A stretch of DNA of 64,000 nt from Ceraceosorus guamensis (lineage: Eukaryota > Basidiomycota > Exobasidiomycetes > Ceraceosorales > Ceraceosoraceae), in contig NW_020290001.1 of NCBI RefSeq assembly GCF_003144195.1, forward strand, positions 234,967-298,966. Direction: 5' to 3'. Positions 34,405 to 47,344 of this stretch are shown here, in pieces. Positions within the stretch are counted from its first letter, which is position 1; each line of letters opens with the position of its first letter. Position numbers and translations under genes: made by a program. The notes beneath the pieces were generated by a model, which worked only from the letters and a program-made list of their open reading frames with translations, was not told the DNA's origin and did no database searches.

Positions 34405-35377
34405 CTTGTGCGACCGAAAGGCAAGGGTCGAGCTGGATGACGCGCGGGTGCTAAGTGAGGCGCAGCAGAGGGCAGTTGTGAGGTGAACGTGTAGTGATCA
34501 GACCGAAGGGAGGATGGACGGTTGAGGTGTGGAGAAGGGGAGAGATAATGGTCGAGCTTCGATCCGCTCGGATCAAATACCTTTCCGACGCTCGTTTCTT
34601 CGATAGCTGCTCAATCGTGCGTGCTGCCTCGACGTGAAACTGCTCTTCGATCGCTGGCCAATCAGTGAAGGGAACGAGCGAATCGGTGCCGCCCTGGGAT
34701 CGGTCTGTCACCGCGGATGCTGGGCTCGGTGACAGCCAAAGCGACATCGCCTGCTGCTGGATCATACAGTACCGATCGGTCCAACGATGGCTAGAATTCG
34801 ATACGCTGTGTTTCAAATCGAGACGCTGTGTCCTGCGAAGCCTGCCCCTGCTTCCACTACACTCTTGACTATGTGACTTGAGTCAGTTTGGGCCGTTTGC
34901 CGAGCGTTCATGGCAAGCGATGAAGCGATAAGGGGGCTTCCAGACCTGGAGTTCGCGCCCAAAAAAGTTCTGGCCAATGAGAGCCCATACTGCAGACTCC
35001 CCGTAAGATTGGAACGAGTAGGGAGGTCTGCCGTCTGCGGCACGATCCATGCTGTGTCCACTTGGCAGCCAGCAGCCTTCGAGAGGCCTTGTGTTTCGAA
35101 TCTGCGAAGAACGTCGTAGATAAGGTAGAGCGCACGAGAGGGTCGCCCATCAGTCTTGAGTCTCAACCACAAACCTGCTGCATGAAAGCTTGCAGCTGCC
35201 CGAGTGTCTGCTGCATGTGTGCCTGCCTGACAGACCGCAGCCGCAGCTTTTCCTTCCTCTGCTGGTGCTGTCGCTGCTGGCCTAAGCTTATCGCTATGAT
35301 AAGGGATGCAGCAGCCATGCAGCGCTGCAGATTTGCGACGCGCTTGATGCCGACAAGCTGCCGGCACCGCGCCACCG

Positions 35378-35396
35378 CGTCGTCGTCGTCGTCGTG

Positions 35397-35439
<43 letters not shown>

Positions 35440-35440
35440 A
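35378..35440. repeat. (CGT)n followed by (GTGC)n microsatellite
   Basis: About six CGT units run into about eleven GTGC units. Confidence 0.9.
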
Positions 35441-36505
35441 ATCGTGAATATGAGACAAGCTCAGCGTTGTACTGCGTGCCCTGGTGAGACTCGTGACTGG
35501 CCCTCATAAGAATGAAACGACAAACTCACACTCAACTGTCACAGAATAGGCTATAGAGAGCGACGGCTACCTCGATCGAATAATCGTTCGGGACATGACG
35601 TCGCTCGAAGCGTCATGGTGTAGACATCACAATCAGAATAGCATTTGACGGTGCTGTCTCTTTCACGAATCCGCATCCTAATTCGTCTTGGGGCGGCATC
35701 GATGCCCAAGACGTATCAAGGAACAAAACACAACAATCTCTGTGAAGCGCGCGCTGCTGCTCCGTGCTAGCTGCTCCGTGCGCTGTCAGAGAAGTGACGT
35801 GCAGCAACCTTCATGAGAGCTTCGGGATCCTATGAGACGCCTCGCGGTCTTTGAAGACGCCGGAGTTCATCTCGTAGAAGAAGGCTCTTAGTGCTGACCG
35901 CAAGCAACCGAATCTAGACTTTGGGTGATAGCCAATAGGACATGCAGAGCCAAGTGCTAGCTTGATTCATGTCGCTCCTCGCAGTGCACCAGCCTGACCG
36001 GGAACTTGCAACGCCAACGACTGTCCAGTCCTTCCTACCTACTCTGCATTCACACGCGGATTTCGTAAGGTGTGGCTTGGCAATCAATCAAGGCCACGCA
36101 GGAACCAAAGGCTCATGCTGCCGCACTCCTCTGGTAGGCTATAGCAGCGGTGGCTTGCGCCTCAGGTCGACTTCCTTATCGCGCGCGATCCAGGCTTGGC
36201 GACTTTGCAGGTCCGCGATCAAAGATAATCCTAAACGACGATGGGGCTCGCAGCGCCTAGACTCGCGGTTAGCTTGAGAGTCCGAATGACAGCCTACCTC
36301 CCAGCGCTCCAGACCGAGCCGTTCATCCAATGGCGTCGTGACGATCGAAAGACCAGACCGGTCCTTCCGGGCGACAAGATATCACCAACCAATCACAAAG
36401 AAGAAGCTCCATCGACGCAGGTGAGATTTCACGGTGAGCGTCTCTTGGACTAGCAAGTCCGCACAACGGAGCATGTACACCTTCCACAAGCAATTCATTC
36501 GGGCG

Positions 36506-36508
<3 letters not shown>

Positions 36509-36559
<51 letters not shown>
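36509..36559. repeat. (GT)n microsatellite
   Basis: About 25 uninterrupted GT units. Confidence 0.95.
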
Positions 36560-36563
<4 letters not shown>

Positions 36564-36811
36564 GCATGATCATGAGCTGATGTGTGTAAAGGCCGATGTC
36601 TGATGAATATCCTGTGAGTGGCGAGCGTAAGAGTGGCAAATGGAGCGGTGTTCGATGTCTGTGGGGCCGGTTAGTGGAAAGTTGAAAGCAGTAAGGATGC
36701 CGAAAGCAGCAAGCATCGGGCATTTTCGAGTCATGCAGAACGCAAATCGCAGCAGAGCAGCGGCTGTAAGCCTGCCAGACGAAGCCGAGTGCAAATTCAG
36801 CACTGCCTCAG

Positions 36812-39800
36812 CTACTTGCCCGCGACGGTGCGCGAGGTACGTTTGTTCCATGCTTGATCGACAATCGCAGTGTTTTCAAAATCGAGCAGAGTCTTGTTGC
36901 TTGCGGAGCCATTCAAAGGGCGGCCGAGAGCGCCCTGCGAAATACGACGCCGGTCCAGCTCCGTGAGCTCTCCTTTCGGCATTCTGTGCACCTTCTCGAG
37001 GTTGGCGCTGCCCTTGGAAGGGTATCTTTCCGATACCTCTGCGTGGGCTTGTGAGCTCACCAGCTTGTCGTACGTGGCTTTATGATTCTGATCTTTGTTA
37101 AAGCCACCGGCAGATGCCGGTCTGACCGTCGGGTCGTTGCTGAGCTCAGGTTGGTGATCGAGGGTCATCGATGTGGGACGCGACCTTCGAAAGCGATCCA
37201 TCGACGACGCGCCGTCTTTGGAAAGGCGCACGCTTTGGCGCCATTCCTTTGCGCGTTGTGTCGCGTCCGAGCGCTCGTCCTTCTTTACGCTGCCATCCCT
37301 TTCACCTAGTATGAGGAGCTGATTCATCGATCGACGATACTGCGATTGAGCTGCACCTGTGGAGGCTTGCTGGCGCAGCTGCTCCTCGGCTTGAGCTGCA
37401 GCCACTGCTGCCTCGTGTGCGCGCACGCGCTCGCGAAGATGCATCGTCTTGCGTTCTTCTGCCACCTTTTGCTCCCAATGCTGCTTCGCGAGCTCTAGCT
37501 CAAACGTTGCTGACACTCTCGATTGTTTGGCAGCGAGCTTGGCTTTGTGGCGTTCTTGCAGCTCCGCCATGGTCATGTGCACAGCACCGGAAGGCCCGGA
37601 CTCGTTCGCGATTCCCTTGACGGCGTCTGCGGGCCAGTCGATCGAGCTGTTGCGGTATGAAAGGGTTGAACGACGTCGGCTCGCAGGCACGGTGCCATTG
37701 ATGACTCGTCGCGGCGAATCTGGAGCCTTTGCCGTCAGATCGAATTGCGTCTTGGAAGCTCGCGGCTCAGGCGCATCCAACATGCCGCGGCCGACCGAGG
37801 CTTCTGGACTATTAGCACCCGTTCTGGCTGGCAAGTGCAAAGGCCGAAGCTGGGGAGGCGCCGTAGGCGGGAAAGCCAAGTCTGCCTGCAACTCTGCGCT
37901 CATATCAAATCTTGGACCTTGTTCGCTAAAGCGGCGCCCCGCATCGAAAGACCTTTGCGGCTCGTACACGCCATCCTGGCTGGTCTGCGTAGGTAGGCTA
38001 TCTTCTGGAGATGAGAGGCGAACTTCGTCCTCGATCATGGTTCTGAAGCCTTGGCTCAGCTCGTCCTGCGCCAGGGACAGCAGGCTAGGTAACATCGGGG
38101 CCGAAACGACCCTCGACCGCTTGGTGCGGTCATCACTAGTCCAAGGCGCGGGCTTGCTGGATGTCGTACCAGGTGCAAAGTTGACACTCCGTCGCCCACC
38201 GTCGCCTCGAAGGGGGGCATGGTAGCTGCCTGTAGCGCTCAGTGCCTCTTCAGGTGCGCTTGGAGGTGTTCCAGCTGGCAAAGCACTGTGCAATGAGGAA
38301 ATGCTCTGGCGGATGTTGGCAATCTCGTCAAGTAGTCGTTGCCGCTCTTGAAGATCAGCACTTCTTGCTGGAGGATCATCGCCGCGGGCGGGATTGGCTG
38401 CCGCTACAGCAGTAGGAAAGCGAACGGCGTTGCCCGCATACATCGTGTCTGACCTGCCGACGTTTTCGTTGCGGCTCAGGCCCTTGACACTGTCAGCAAA
38501 ACTGACGTGTGAGTTGCTCCTCGCGGGCGCAGTCGCGCCGTAGAAGATACTGCGCTGGACGAATTCATCTCCAGCTTCCGGAATCGGGGAAAGCGATTGG
38601 CCTGAGTTGTTTCGGGTGAAGCTGCCACGTGCGAAATGGGACCGATTGTCGGAGGCCTTCTCTTCGGTGGGAGTTCCTTGGCTTCCAAGCTCAGGATCGT
38701 CCGTGCGATATCCGTGCCTTCTTTCCCATTCTGCGAGGTCTCTCTGCGCATTGCGAAAGACGTGCTGCGAGGCACGTCTCGCCTGAGCGTTGATTCGTCG
38801 ATCTTCGTCGTCAGACTTGAGGGCACGCAGATTAGCTCGAAGCTCGGCAAACATCTTGGACTGTAAGGCCAAGCTCATCAAGGTACAGCCGCCGATGACG
38901 CCGAGCTCGATCTGTGCGATAGCGTCAAGGGCGGTGGCTGATCAGCTTTGCTGTTGCGCACTGATAGAAGATGGGTGCAGCATCCTAGACTGACCTGGAC
39001 GGCTTGAGGCAACGGAAACTGACCGTGCTCAAATGTTGGCCTGTGGCGATCGGCGAACAGCTGATCACCGAGCAGGTTGCGAGCGTAGAATTCTTTGAGG
39101 CCAGCTGTCGTGTAGCCTGGAGAGGAGGGCGCAGAAGAAGCAAAGGACGCACGATGTGAGCAGCAGCCCAACATGGTGGCAACGACTGTGCAGTCAGGCG
39201 ACTCACAGTCGATGCCAAGCATCACAATGGTGCTGCCGGTAAGAGCCGATGCTGCAAGGAGGACCAGCGGCTGAATGCGCTTGGATACAGCGATCGAAAA
39301 GAAGACGGCGATACACCCGAGGTAGAGCGCCCAGCGAAGTACGAGCTGCTGTATGAGACCGTCACGATGCAACGCCTGGATGAAGAGTCCCAGCGACAGT
39401 CCCCCAAGAGACGCAGCCAAAAGAGCAGCGCCAGCGTGCCAGAAGAGCGCTAGAACCCCGCCAATGATGCCCACGACTAAGCAAGCGAGCAAGAAGAGGC
39501 CGCGGGTAGTGGGTGAAGGATCGAATATCGCTCTTTCGATACCTAGCTTGAAGATCATGCACTGCTCAGGAGGTGATGGTGAGGTGGTGTGAGCACAGGG
39601 GTCGGATTCCCTAGCAGCCAGAGGATTAGCGAGCGAAGGCCCTCACCAACGTCACAAGAGCGAACCAATAGAACCTGGGGTAGGAAGCGTGCGTCAGCGC
39701 TCATTCCACATCTGGTCAACATTCCGAGGCAGGAAACCACCTGGCAGCTGAACCATTAGCGATGCCCGGGCAGCGGCTCCGGATGCAGTGGGCGCCAGAT

Positions 39801-40532
39801 TGGTCATTCCCGAGGTACCACTTCTCGGCTTTTGGAGACTCCGACCATCTTACGAGCTGGCCTGACAGCGCGGCCAAGCTGATGCGAGTGGCCCTACATG
39901 GCCTCTGAGCCGATCACATTGCAAGCACCACCGCGAGCACGAACGCGGTATCCATGCAACCGCAACATCTATCATCACGCATACGCAAAACGGCGCTGCT
40001 GCTGCTGACGATGATGAGACACCGGGCTGCGCTGTGCGGCGCTGAGCTCTTGTGATCGAAGAGCGAGACCGGCCATGAGCAGGGCAGGCGCGGAGATATG
40101 TCACCTCGGGTCCAAAGTGCCAAGCCAAGTGGGATCGCAACTGAGACGCGAGGCTGTGATAGCGCGCTCGGTGGATGCTGAGAGGCAATGGCGTCGAGAT
40201 GCCTTCATCTTGGCAGGTCTATCGCGGCAGAAATCCTGCGAGATCCGCGCTCAGACCCGCGACTCTTGCCATTTCGATTGCCAAGCTCAGCTCTCCGTGC
40301 GCATCGATGGTGTTGTTCGCTGCTGCACACGTGTTGGCAGCGAAGAGGCCGCGTCGACGACGAGGAGCTAGGCGCAACTTGCTCACATCGTGTGAGTTAG
40401 TCGTGAGTTGAGATCTTATCCCGCCGGCCCGCCGCGTCTTATGTAGCAAACAGCACGCGTGCCACGCACAGGTTAGGGCAAGCTTGCTGTGGTACCGGTA
40501 CTCTTGACTGTACGTACTTTACAGCGCCGTGA

Positions 40533-40573
<41 letters not shown>

Positions 40574-40638
40574 NNNNNNNNNNNNNNNNNNNNNNNNNNN
40601 NNNNNNNNNNNNNNNNNNNNNNNNNNNNNNNNNNNNNN

Positions 40639-40681
<43 letters not shown>

Positions 40682-41793
40682 CCTCTCTCTCTCGATCTGC
40701 CCTCCCCCTCTGCTGGCTGTGCGTGCTTGCTTGCTTGGTGCGTCGTCTTAGCCTCTCGCGGCTCGGCCACACGCGCGCTCTGCATCGCTGCTGCATGCGA
40801 CCAACTCTCGACCGCGGCTTCGCATCATCTTAAGCTGCTCCTGCTCGGCTCTTGCCATTCACATTCGTGATTCACGATTCTGATTCTGCGTGTACGCATC
40901 GTCCGCGGCCTGCATCGGCCTGGCCTGTCCTCACGACGACACTCAAGCATGCTTCGCATAGCATCTTGTCCACCATCGCTGCCGCCGCCCCATTCACTGC
41001 GCAAAGAAGCCCATACTGCTCGCCCCGCATTGCGGCAAGCCACCCCATCTTGTACGCCATTTGGCACCGTGTCTGCGCAGGGCTGTGCCTGGTCTGCCCA
41101 TGCCATGCCATCCATGATCCTCCCGTGTCTGCTCTCGATCGAGTCCTCCCTCCCCTTTGTGCTTTCGCAACGCTCGATCGCATCTGCGCGGAATCCGAGA
41201 TGATGCATTCAAGATTGTACGAGCCTGACTCACGCGCTGACAAAGTAGAGTATCCATCGCGATCGACTGGCGCGCACAGCCAGTGCACCTCCAGTGATGA
41301 TCATCACCACCCCCAATACGCCAAAAGCGGCGTCGATCCTCGTATTGAGGGGCAAATCGTCCGAGGAAGCGGCCATGCCTGCGTTGCCATCCGCCGTGCT
41401 CGAGGGAGTCGGTGCGCTGGTACTGGCTGTTGGAGATGGGCTCAGTGTAGTCGTGTAGATCGTGTAGGTTGCCCATACGGATCCCGTAGATGGTGCACCG
41501 GTGGGTCGGGGCTGACCAGAGCTCAGGGTGGTTATGTAGCTGGATGTGAAAGTTGTTGCTTGTGCAGACGCAGAAGCGGAAGCGGAGGCGGAAGTGGGAG
41601 AAGGCAAGGGTGAAGTTCTGGAGCTGACGCTCGACGAGGGACCGGGGTCGCCACCCGGACTCGAGGTCGGCAAAGGCTCTTGTTGAGGGTGAGGGCGTGC
41701 TTGCACAGCGGCCAGCAGGATCAGCGGAAGGATGGCACCCGCACCCGGGACCCTATGGCGTAGCCAAAGGCACCCATAGGTGGTGACCCTCAT
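36812..41793 (-). CDS. TM7S3/TM198-like (DUF4203) multi-pass membrane protein
   Basis: Predicted 1054-aa membrane protein of unknown function. Minus-strand exons are 41793-41234, 39674-39647, 39561-39207, 39116-38995 and 38911-36812; all phases fit. A signal peptide (ILPLILLAAVQA) precedes a Ser/Thr/Pro-rich, probably O-glycosylated segment. About six or seven membrane helices follow (FGVLGVVMIITGGALAV; WILYFVSAFYWFALVTLCM; GLFLLACLVVGIIGGV and others), then the family-like block GIDCYTTAGLKEFYARNLLGDQL and IELGVIGGCTLMSLALQ. A 680-residue cytosolic tail is disordered with coiled-coil patches. The join from 41234 to 39674 implies a 1559-nt intron containing a (CT)n assembly gap. It is supported by a GC|GTGAGT donor exactly at the stop codon of exon 1 and by matching phase. 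Alternatively these are two genes. The core 36812-39561 is secure; exons 1-2 are less so. Confidence 0.72.
39675..41233 (-). other. Inferred 1.56-kb intron of the DUF4203 gene
   Basis: All other introns I modelled are 44-98 nt (97 nt at most among the housekeeping genes). This interval has a GTGAGT donor and a TACCCCAG acceptor, contains the (CT)n/N tract and no supported exon. It may hide further small exons or reflect a collapsed repeat. Confidence 0.5.
40535..40693. repeat. (CT)n tract with a 65-nt assembly gap
   Basis: CT repeats flank N at 40574-40638. The repeat is at least 90 nt long and its true length is unknown. Confidence 0.95.
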
Positions 41794-43726
41794 TCTGAGA
41801 CGAAGAGCGCGCGCGTCGTCGCAATCAGAAATATCAATCAAGGTGCGAGGGCAAGCTGGGTAGTAGGGTGTTTGGAGAGAGGGATGGGGAGACAAATCCG
41901 GGAGGACAGTCATTCAATCATGAATCATCAGCTTGGTCTCAGCGATGCTGCTTATGTGGCAGAGGCAACAGAGCTGATCAACACACGATTGATGCTCAGC
42001 AGTCGCATAGCAATCATGAATGGGCCTTTGCGGTTGTCACGCGGCCGGTAGACACGTATATGGAACATCTCACGCCGGAGAGTCATCATCATTGCTTGAT
42101 GACATGTGTGTCTCAAACATCTCAACGGAAAGCCGCACTTCAAGGTGCATGCTGTACGGCCGTTGTACTTGAGGCGCAGGCACAACGTCGAACGGCAGCA
42201 TCCGGATCATATGAGTGGAATCCCGGCAATGACTTTTATAACACCAGGGATCGATACGCTCCTCAAGGTACGTGTCCGCCCGCAACACACATCCATGGAG
42301 AAATCACGAATGGCGTCTCTTGGGTCTTTGCCCTCAGCGGCCGGGATGGTGATGACGTGTGAGAACAGTCAAAAGTTGTGACGCATTTGACCATATTCAT
42401 CATTTGACTTTGACGCTTTACCACCCTCCTCATCTCGGCGGAGCAGCTGAGGGGAAGTGCCGTGTCGGGCCGCGCAATCATTGAAGCATGTAAGGTTGCT
42501 CACAAACTCGTGGTGCCGTCTTGACGAGATTGCGACGCCAGGTGTTCGCGGATGCGGATAGATGTCCCAACGGCAGCGTTTTGTGCCGTCGAAAAAAGTC
42601 AGACCGAGTGTCTGGGCAACCGTCAGCAGCTGTCACAAGTGATGAACGTCGATGTGGAGGCAAGTTGTTCCATGCATCACAGTATCAACGCTCAGCCATC
42701 ATCTACCTGATGTATACCAGTCAGAGTCTCGGTACATATGACGCTCCACTCAAAGGTGACTGTACTTCTGACGCGCGCCAGCAGCAGTCAACGGCTTGCG
42801 AGAGCGTTCGCGCGGACCGCGTGCTGATGCAGCCGCAAGGGGACGCGCATCCGCCGGTCTGCTCAGGCCCTGCAGAAGCGTGAGGTGTCAAGCTTGCCTA
42901 ATCATTGTCATTCTTAGGCAGCTCCAAGGATGCTCTATGGATCGTGAATCGGTACTGGTGATGGGCGATCACAAGCACGGGAGGGATGCTGGACGCAGTG
43001 GGCAAGGATGCAGTCTTGAGTCAAGAGCAGCCAATCGTGATTCGTGATTGTGGTTGTGGCCCGAAACCAAAATCTTGAAAGCTTGAAATTTGATGTGGTG
43101 GACAGAGTCCTCACCCAAGCAGCCGCGGATGCACGCTGATGCACGCGACCGTATTCAAATTGGTCACGCGTGGTCTTGTATTGGTCCCGCAGGGTCTATT
43201 TTCGCTTTGCCGCGTTCTCAATCCTGAATACAACAATCAACCATGCCTCCCCACGCAGCAATAACAGGCATGAACGCGGATGGGCCAGATCGCCGCTGAT
43301 GCACGCGTATGCATGTGTTCGGCGTGCCCAGCTTTGGTATTGGGCCTGCGGAGTTCGTATTTGACTTTGCCGAGAGTGGATTTCAGTTTGATTCAAGAAC
43401 AGTCACGAGTGCGGCCTGCATGCTGGGCGCGCGCAAGAGTACCAGACTATAGACGTTGGTGTGCGTGCCTCCACAGGTCCTGCCATTCCGGTTCTTGTAT
43501 CTCCGCTCACGTCAATCTTCCGAACGCTGACCACAATTGACTTTCGCTGTCTGCATACTGCACAAAGCATCAAATTTGCACGTCAAATCTTCTCCTAAGA
43601 GCGGTCGCTCAGCACGACCCACGTTGACGCTCAGCCGACTGACAACCTCCCCAATCGTGCAACATCGGCCGTCTGCGATATCGCAAGAACGTTGAACTCG
43701 CCACACGTCGACGCCCTGCCTGCAAC
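41794..43726. other. Intergenic between divergent genes, about 1.9 kb
   Basis: No supported gene. It contains the promoters of the DUF4203 gene (minus) and CIA2 (plus) and several copies of the TCGTGA/TCACGA motif (for example 43033-43051). Confidence 0.4.
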
Positions 43727-44634
43727 ATGGCGGACAAGGAGAATGCCAATCCGATCATTCACGCCCCTTCAGGTAGCACACAGCGTCGCAAGGAGGGCAA
43801 GAAGGACGGCGACTTGCTGGGTTCCCTTTCCCTCGGAGGTGGCAATGATTGGTGGCGGGATCCTGCCGTGCACGATACGAGCTCTGGCGGACTTGGCAGA
43901 GGCTTCGCAGATGCTTCACATGGGCTCGAAGATGGACTGGAAGAATCAGATGCGTCTGGAGGTGCGGCACTGGCCGAGGAAAGACAGGGCATCGACGCGC
44001 TCGAGGTCTTCGGTGAGTCTCGCAGTCGTTGGGATCGGATGCGGGATACAATTTATTGATTCGGTTCCTTCACCCACTCCTTTCTCTCAACACATCGCCA
44101 GATCTCATACGCTCAGTGTCCGATCCTGAACATCCGCTGACGCTTGAGCAGCTCGCAGTGGTGCAAGCTCAGCATATCAAGGTGGATGAGGGCGATCCAC
44201 AGACCGGTCGGTTGCCCACCGTTCTACTCGAATTTACGCCAACCATCCCCCATTGCTCAATGGCCACACTGATCGGTACGTGCTACAATCAGCGGAAGGC
44301 TTGCTGACCAGGGCTTCGTTTCGCTGATCCAGCCCTTGCCTCTCGTGTGTCCTCTGCAGGTCTTGCGCTGCGAGTTCGCTTGCTGCGTGCATTACCTCCA
44401 CGCTACAAGGTGGATATCCAAGTGCGGCCAGGCACGCACCAGAGTGAACGCGCAATCAACAAGCAGCTCAACGACAAGGAGCGCGTAGCTGCTGCTTTGG
44501 AGAACAACAGTCTTCTTAGCGTTGTTGGCGACTGCCTCAGCACGGCGCGGAGGAGAGGTCTGGATGAGGCGGAAGCTCTCAGGGAGGCTGAGAAGAGAGC
44601 GAGGGAGCTAGGCTTGGATATCGCTGTATGCTAG
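43727..44634 (+). CDS. CIA2: Cytosolic Fe-S assembly targeting factor (CIAO2/MIP18 family)
   Basis: Component of the CIA targeting complex that delivers Fe-S clusters to cytosolic and nuclear apoproteins such as DNA polymerases, helicases and Rad3/XPD. Exons 43727-44012, 44102-44275 and 44360-44634 give 244 aa. The N-terminal 90 residues are variable and acidic. The DUF59/MIP18 core begins [18 protein letters not shown] and contains the signature [17 protein letters not shown] with the reactive Cys, then [39 protein letters not shown] and a C-terminal ADDCL-type GDCL block. The last 25 residues ([20 protein letters not shown]) are an extra charged helix. It is convergent with the gephyrin-type gene, with 104 bp between stop codons. 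Confidence 0.93.
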
Positions 44635-44738
44635 GCAGACAATTGACTCTCGCATGGTCAGCGCAAGACACTCTCGTCGGATCGGATGAGAGCATGGCGC
44701 TTGTGATACGATTCTTGTCGAGCCAATTCAGGTCCCGG

Positions 44739-47344
44739 CTACAAAATGCTGCCAATCAGCATCGCCAGGGCCTCGGATCCTGCTTGCAACTGTGTGGGGC
44801 TTCCAGGCGAGCCATCCAGCGCAGGTACGCAGACCAGTGCGTTTGCTGTCGCCATCGAGTGCATCCCACTGCGACGGTAGTTTAGCAGTGGACGAGGTCA
44901 AGATCAGAGAACCGAGTTGAGGTAGCATGGACGGCGCGAGATTCAGAGTGCCATCACGAGGCTCACCTGCTACGTTGAGATCCGGTGCTTCTCGCCACTA
45001 ATCGACCATTAGCGTCTGGGTAGACAACAGCGCGGTGGAACTCTGGCCGGGGATCCAGCTTCATCGCATTTTCCAATCGCACCTTGACGCGGGGCACGCT
45101 CCACGACCTCCCTTGATCAGACGGCGCGATGGATGCGTGATGGCCGCAAAGCTTGCGGAGGGAAGGCAATACGAAGACGTAGAAGCACACTAGAGCGCTG
45201 GCTGGATTGCCTGGCAGTGCGAACACCACGCGATCGGAGCTTTCGCAAGGGATTGTGGCGAATGTGGTAGGCTATCGCCGTGGCTCTAACATGTCAGCAC
45301 GGCGGCCTCTTCACGGCTGGCGAGGCTAGACTGCAGCTTACCTTACCCGGCTTCATGGCGACGCGCCCAAAGTGGATCTTGCCTCCAAGGTCGCGCTCGA
45401 TGATAGGCTTCAGCAGGTCGCTTTCACCCATGCTGGTCCCGCCGGTTGTCAGAACAACTTCAGCCTCTTCCAGTCCCCTTCGAAGTGCGTCGATTGTTGC
45501 TCGACGGCTATGTGAGGACGCGAAAGCATCAAGTGATGCCCTCATTTGTGCAGATGAATACACGCTCAATGCTGAGAGACTCACTCGTCATTAACTATGC
45601 CCAAGTCGACTACTTCGTATCCAGCGGACTCGATTGCCGCCCGTAGACCGGGCCTATTGGCGTCCCAAATTCGAAATCCCCAGGCGTCAGTCTGCTGTGA
45701 AGCAGCAATGTCTGCGAGCTCGTTGCCAGTGGACAAGATGGCAACCTTCGGCTTTGTGTGTATTGTGACCTAGTATCAGAGCGCGTACATCAACAAGGGA
45801 TTAAAAAAGAGACCTCGCAGAGTCTGCCCAGAGCTCCAGCGACGCACCTTCGGATAGCCCAAGAAAGCCAAAGTGCCCAGCTCCCCGCCGAGCTCGCTCA
45901 ATCTTTGACCGGCTCGCAAGATGACACTCCCTTGTTTGACATCGCTTCCAGCCTTTCGCACATTCTCTCCCGCATCCACCTGCGCCAACACCTTGATGTA
46001 GCGCTCCTCGCCATCATCCGAGCTCTCCAGAAGCTCCGTATCCTCCACCATCACCACCGCATCGGCGCCCGACGGAAGTCCTTGGCCGGTGTTGATACGC
46101 TGAACGCTACCAGCTTCGAATCTCGCATTCGATGAACTGACCCGACACGAGCCCGGTGGTGTGTGATGGGCTGAAATTGCGTATCCATCCACGTTAGTCG
46201 TTGGTCGGAGGGGAAGATCAGTCCGTGCAGTGACGTCACGGGCGACAATTGCGCCGATCAAATTTCGGTCAATCGAGGCTTCATGTGTTTGCCGGGGTGA
46301 GGGGGTATGCTCGGCGATGAGGTTCAGAGCGGCGTCGAGCGATACTATCGGGTATGGGCTCTTGCGATGACGCGATGCTGGTCCTCCCGGGTCTCGCGTG
46401 ACGTAGCTAGGCGATTCCTCGCTTTGCTCCGTGCGAGGCTTTGGAGCGACGTGGTCCCCATGATGATGATGATGATGGTGGTGGTGTGGATGGTGATGCT
46501 GACCTTGCAGTCCAGACCCCGCTCTAGCACTGCCTGTATCTGTTTCTGTTCCGCTCAGACTGGTGTGGCTAGCTTTGGCGCCATCTCGACCTCCTCCCGG
46601 ACCTTGCATTGAGGCATGTTGCCGGCTTCCCGACCCGCCAGACACTAGCTCAAGCGCGTGCTGAAGCACGCTGTCTCCCAGCAAAGCGTCCATGCATTCT
46701 CCCACAGCTCTGGTAGATCCAGGAAGCGTGACGATGATGGCTCCCGTCTGCTGGGTCTCGGGAGTGCTCTGCGGGAGAGGAGCATGCAGTGCGATTCCAG
46801 TTACAGGTCGAGATAGGACCGCCATTGGAGTCTTCTGGAGGCTGTGAGATAATAGCAAATGCGTGAGGCCAGGTGTTGGCTTGGACACCAGCGGTGCGAT
46901 TGCCTGCGGACCAGCGAGCGCCAGACGCTAGTGAGCAATGCGAGGTCCAAGCAGACGTCTCCTTCCCATCTGGCTCACCTCTGGCGTCACATCTCGCGTA
47001 CCGAAGCCCGTTCCGCCAGTCGTCAGGATCAGATCAGCGCGTCCTGCTATCCATCGCTTGATTGTGTGCTGTATGTCGGCAACGTCATCCGCCACCACCG
47101 CCTCTTCCTCTACAGAAAACTGCTTCGACGAGTGCTGTTGCAGGCTCTCTCGCAGCGTCAGACCGGACGTGTTGGTTGTTTGGATGGGATCGCTGGCAGA
47201 CTTGGCCTGCGCGAGCGTGTCAGACACTGGAAAGCGTACAGATGATCGAAACAGACCCGAGACAGAGGTGATGAGTGGGCTATAGAGCTGAAGCGATACT
47301 CAGGAGCGTTCCTCACCGGTCAGAATGTAAGCTTTGAATGGCAT
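44739..47344 (-). CDS. cnxE: Gephyrin-type molybdopterin adenylyltransferase/molybdotransferase
   Basis: Two-domain enzyme of the last steps of molybdenum-cofactor synthesis: adenylation of molybdopterin (MogA/G domain), then Mo insertion (MoeA/E domain). Seven minus-strand exons: 47344-47317, 47226-46979, 46903-45848, 45769-45585, 45540-45342, 45271-44967 and 44868-44739, giving 716 aa. The order G then E is that of gephyrin and fungal CnxE, opposite to plant CNX1. G-domain motifs: MPFKAYILTVSDT, LILTTGGTGFGTRDVTPEA and AIAPLVSKPTPGLTH. A linker of about 100 residues carries an almost pure His tract (about 228-240). E-domain motifs: NVDGYAI, INTGQGLPSGADAVVMVEDT, VAILSTGNEL, VVLTTGGTSMGESD and FALPGNPASALVCF, ending SMATANALVCVP. 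The fourth intron is only 44 nt. Moco is needed by nitrate reductase; the nitrate transporter lies 10 kb away. Confidence 0.94.

Larger units (their letters stand above)
34405..36811. other. Intergenic, about 2.4 kb, microsatellite-bearing
   Basis: No supported gene on either strand. It contains the nitrate transporter promoter (up to about 35 kb) and the 3' flank of the DUF4203 gene, with two microsatellites listed separately. Confidence 0.4.

Noticed and set aside
40473-40870. Frames across the (CT)n gap (Leu-Ser or Glu-Arg runs)
   Set aside because: Simple-repeat translation; lies in the inferred intron.
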